Below are positions 61,612 through 64,000 of a DNA stretch of 64,000 nucleotides, one piece after another; position 1 is the first letter of the stretch, and the number at the start of each line of letters is the position of its first letter. The translations under genes were made by a program, and so were the position numbers. The stretch spans positions 62,001 through 126,000 of the forward strand of contig CBDDJL010000002.1 of the NCBI GenBank assembly GCA_965229715.1, in the 5' to 3' direction. The notes under the pieces are model-generated. The model was given only the letters and a program-made list of their open reading frames with translations, ran no database searches and was not told the DNA's origin. Source of the stretch: JAVJST01 sp965229715 (GTDB taxonomy: Bacteria > Pseudomonadota > Alphaproteobacteria > Rhodospirillales > Casp-alpha2).

Positions 61612-63330
61612 TTGGGGCACGGGAAACCAAGACCTCCAGCATCAATCGTTCTGGCCGCCCTCGCGTTGTTCGCGTGCCTTGGCATTCTCGGCCTTTTCCG
61701 GGCAGATCTCGACGCCGGCATCGAGACGCTGCTCATCGTTCTCGCGTTGGCCAGCGGCATCTTTCTCACGGCGCACCTGTTCAATCGATACGGACAAGCG
61801 GCCGGCAGCGGCGACGGTCCGCACCGCACGGCGCAGGCCTTCGAGGTCGACCCCGCCGGCCTGAAGGCGATTATCGACAACGCGCCGATGGAAATTTACC
61901 TCAAGGACAGCGAGGGGCGGTACGTCTACGTCAACCGGCAGTTCGAGGACTTGTTCAACGTCCGCAACAGGGATATCGCCGGAAAGCTGCCCGCTGACAT
62001 TTACGATCCCGAGTTTGCCGCCGTCACCCGCGATCACGACCTCGAGGTGCTCAGGACCGGCCAGACGATTCCCCGCGAGGTCGAGGCCAACACGCAACTG
62101 GGCCGCCAAATTCTGCATACCATCAAGTTCCCGGTCCACGACGACGACGGCAAGATCGCCGGACTCGGCGCCGTGGTGAACGACGTCACGCAGTTGAAGG
62201 CGGCGGAACGGGCGGCGCGAAGCAACATCCAGACGCTGACGGCAATTCTCGAAAACGCGCCACCGGCGGTGCACGTAAAGGATGCCGAGGGCATCTATCT
62301 GACGGTCAATGCGACCTACGAACGCATCTACGACGTTCGCCGCGAAAACGTCATCGGCCGGACAATCGAGGATATCGACTACCCGCACTCCGAGGCCGAA
62401 CTGACGCGCATCCTGGAAGCCGACCGGCAGGTTCTGAAAGACGGCGCCGTGCAACGCTACCAGATCGCCAACCCCAGGCCGGGCGGCGAACAGACTCATC
62501 TGGACGTCGTCAAGTTTCCGGTCGTCGACGATGAAGACCGGATTTTCGGTATCGGCGCGATCGAGACCGACATCACCGACCAGCGGGCCGTTATGGAAGA
62601 TCTGATCGCGTCACGCCGCATGGCGGAGGAAGCCAGTCTGGCGAAGAGCGAGTTCCTCGCGACCATGAGCCACGAATTCCGCACCCCGCTTAACGCCATC
62701 CTCGGCTTCAGCGAGATCATTCGCGGCGAGCACTTCGGACCGATCGGTACCGAAGCCTACGCCACCTATGCCAATGACATCCACCAAAGCGGCACCCATC
62801 TTCTGAACCTCGTCAACGACATCCTCGACATCGCCGCCATCGAGGCGGGAAAACGGCGCTACGAGTTTGCGGACATCGAACTTGGTCCGTTGATCAGCGA
62901 ACAGATCCACTCTTTCGACATGCAGATCACCCGCAAGAAACTCTCGATCGCGGCCGAGATCGCCGACGCGATGCCGTTGCTCCGCGCCGACCGCCGCTCG
63001 GTCATGCAGATCGTTCTCAATCTGCTATCGAATGCGATCAAGTTCACGCCCGAGGGCGGCCGCGTCACCATCACCGGAAGCTGGATCGAAGGAAACGGCC
63101 ATGTCATTCGCGTCGAGGATTCGGGCCCCGGAATTCCATCGGCCGACATCAAGATTGTTACCGAGCCGTTCTCGCAGGTGCGCGCGAACCCTCATCTGGC
63201 GGGCGCCGGAACAGGCCTGGGTCTGTCGATTATCAAATCGTTGGTCGAAGCCCATAACGGCCGCCTCGAGATCGAGAGTCCCGCCGGCAAGGGCACCCGG
63301 GTCACGGTAATCCTGCCGTCCAGTCAGTAA
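61612..63330 (+). CDS. PAS-containing sensor histidine kinase
   Basis: A 572-aa kinase: two N-terminal helices (IVLAALALFACLGILGLF; LLIVLALASGIFLTAHLF), two PAS domains (about 80-200 and 210-325), HisKA with the phospho-acceptor in FLATMSHEFRTPLNAILGFS near 355, and HATPase_c with NLLSNAIKFTPEGG, DSGPGIP and GTGLGLSIIKSLVE. It starts with TTG behind GCAGGAAG. No cognate response regulator in the window. Its stop overlaps the convergent thpR gene. Confidence 0.9.
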   Translation: MGHGKPRPPASIVLAALALFACLGILGLFRADLDAGIETLLIVLALASGIFLTAHLFNRYGQAAGSGDGPHRTAQAFEVDPAGLKAIIDNAPMEIYLKDSEGRYVYVNRQFEDLFNVRNRDIAGKLPADIYDPEFAAVTRDHDLEVLRTGQTIPREVEANTQLGRQILHTIKFPVHDDDGKIAGLGAVVNDVTQLKAAERAARSNIQTLTAILENAPPAVHVKDAEGIYLTVNATYERIYDVRRENVIGRTIEDIDYPHSEAELTRILEADRQVLKDGAVQRYQIANPRPGGEQTHLDVVKFPVVDDEDRIFGIGAIETDITDQRAVMEDLIASRRMAEEASLAKSEFLATMSHEFRTPLNAILGFSEIIRGEHFGPIGTEAYATYANDIHQSGTHLLNLVNDILDIAAIEAGKRRYEFADIELGPLISEQIHSFDMQITRKKLSIAAEIADAMPLLRADRRSVMQIVLNLLSNAIKFTPEGGRVTITGSWIEGNGHVIRVEDSGPGIPSADIKIVTEPFSQVRANPHLAGAGTGLGLSIIKSLVEAHNGRLEIESPAGKGTRVTVILPSSQ

Positions 63331-63878
63331 CCGCCGGTGACGTCGCGCAGCGGGTACTCGGCGAGCGGCAGATATTCGGCGCCGCCATGGCCCCGGAAAC
63401 TCTGGAACAGAATGAAACGGTCGACCGTGAACGGCGTCTGCGCCACCGGCCCGAGATCCTCCAGCCAGTGACCGAGCCGGTCGACCGGCACGTCGCGCAG
63501 CCGCGCGATCGTCACATGGGGCGCGAACTTGCGCTGCTCGCGCGGTTGGCCCGCCCGCACCACGGCACTCTCGACCTTGGCTTGCAGCCGCATCAACGCC
63601 TCATCGCGCTGAATGCCGGCCCACAGCGTGTGGGCAACGCCGCGACGCTCGAAGTATCCGACGCCGTTGAGCGTGAGGTCGAAGACCGGCACGTCGATCC
63701 CGTCGAGGGCATCGGAAAGATCGCGGGCGTCGACTTCGGAAACCTCGCCGATGAACCGCAACGTGATGTGCATCAGGCCCTGGTCGATCCACCGCGCGCC
63801 GGCGAGGCCGGACTGCAGGGCACCGAGGCGCGCCCGCACATCCACCGGCAGCGGCAGGGCAACGAACAGACGCATCAT
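63324..63878 (-). CDS. thpR: RNA 2',3'-cyclic phosphodiesterase ThpR
   Basis: A 184-aa 2H phosphoesterase with both H-x-T motifs: MHITLRFIGEV near residue 37 and FAPHVTIARLRDV near 119. ThpR hydrolyses 2',3'-cyclic phosphate ends to 2'-phosphate; its physiological RNA substrate is not settled. The ATG at 63878 is nearly abutted upstream by a 13-bp tandem repeat. Confidence 0.92.
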   Translation of the reverse strand: MMRLFVALPLPVDVRARLGALQSGLAGARWIDQGLMHITLRFIGEVSEVDARDLSDALDGIDVPVFDLTLNGVGYFERRGVAHTLWAGIQRDEALMRLQAKVESAVVRAGQPREQRKFAPHVTIARLRDVPVDRLGHWLEDLGPVAQTPFTVDRFILFQSFRGHGGAEYLPLAEYPLRDVTGGY

Positions 63879-63887
63879 TGGTCTATC

Positions 63888-63939
63888 TCCTGATTCCGGC
63901 TCCTGATTCCGGCTCCTGATTCCGGCTCCTGATTCCGGT
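63888..63939. repeat. Four tandem copies of a 13-bp unit upstream of thpR
   Basis: TCCTGATTCCGGC repeated at 63888, 63901, 63914 and 63927 (last copy ends in T). In the minus sense it begins 10 bases upstream of the thpR ATG, in its leader or promoter. Slippage would change spacing there. The remaining bases to 64000 show no recognisable feature. Confidence 0.85.
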
Positions 63940-64000
63940 TTTCGATACCGGCGTCGCGGCGCGTCAGGGCGCCGGATTGGGGTCTTCGTCGTGTACGGCC

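Overview
The window reads as GC-rich alphaproteobacterial chromosome, most likely from a Rhodospirillales-like heterotroph, possibly marine. That placement is inference, from an IalB-family protein next to rlmN and argG, an alphaproteobacterial-type DUF1127 protein, a trimethylamine monooxygenase, high GC with many GTG starts, and densely packed short operons. I saw no rRNA, tRNA, CRISPR array, transposase, integrase or phage gene. Both ends cut through sequence: the window opens inside a pirin-family gene and closes in a 13-bp tandem repeat upstream of thpR.

Layout. 0-5.8 kb: a pirin/SDR/agmatinase-family operon, a 2-oxoglutarate oxygenase, an apparently exported agmatine deiminase, an orphan Flp pilin, a PAS protein and a small zincin. 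5.9-10.3 kb: a PhyH dioxygenase directly followed by an unusual cobalamin-binding mutase-like protein, then phhB and a TauE/SafE exporter. 10.4-19 kb: a complete branched-chain-type (Liv) ABC transporter, then a trimethylamine oxidation locus with tmm, a degenerate folate-binding-domain remnant, an XRE-cupin regulator and an aquaporin. 19-25.5 kb: a CaCA exchanger, dodecin, and a minus-strand block. In that block three genes overlap end to end (class III aminotransferase, trypsin-like protease, TauD dioxygenase), and they are followed by two related Cys-containing exported proteins and a SCO protein. 25.5-35.6 kb: YkvA, an FkbM methyltransferase, an ABC-F ATPase with a candidate leader peptide, acetoacetyl-CoA synthetase with a PhyH protein, a cytochrome c'/b561/coiled-coil operon, a GFA protein and an amidase. 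35.9-45.6 kb: PhoX, succinate-semialdehyde dehydrogenase, two divergent EamA permeases, a broken GFA gene, a GcvA-like LysR regulator divergent from a DUF1127 gene, a quinone oxidoreductase and a SpoU methyltransferase. 45.6-54.4 kb: several uncharacterised proteins, asparaginase II, IalB, rlmN, a DsbA/FrnE-like protein and a PhyH protein. 54.4-58 kb: a repeat-rich stretch around argG. 58-64 kb: an AAA_14/DUF4143 ATPase, a uracil-DNA glycosylase, a sirtuin, a low-molecular-weight tyrosine phosphatase, a PAS histidine kinase and thpR.

How the genes fit together. The catabolic theme is small nitrogenous and oxidised organic compounds: guanidino compounds, trimethylamine, amides, asparagine, semialdehydes and acetoacetate. 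Five separate 2-oxoglutarate/Fe(II)-type oxygenases are spread through the window. The most unusual non-coding content is (i) a hairpin family in the 55.5-57.9 kb region whose stems covary between copies, (ii) a near-consensus promoter followed about 140 bp later by an orphan intrinsic terminator (candidate small RNA, about 57.06-57.26 kb), (iii) a strong-SD 23-codon ORF upstream of the ABC-F gene, and (iv) three consecutive stem-loops behind the DUF1127 gene.

Limits. All assignments come from reading the sequence and recalling family motifs; no database search was run. Start codons were moved from the longest frame where a Shine-Dalgarno sequence or family length argued for it, and these cases are stated.
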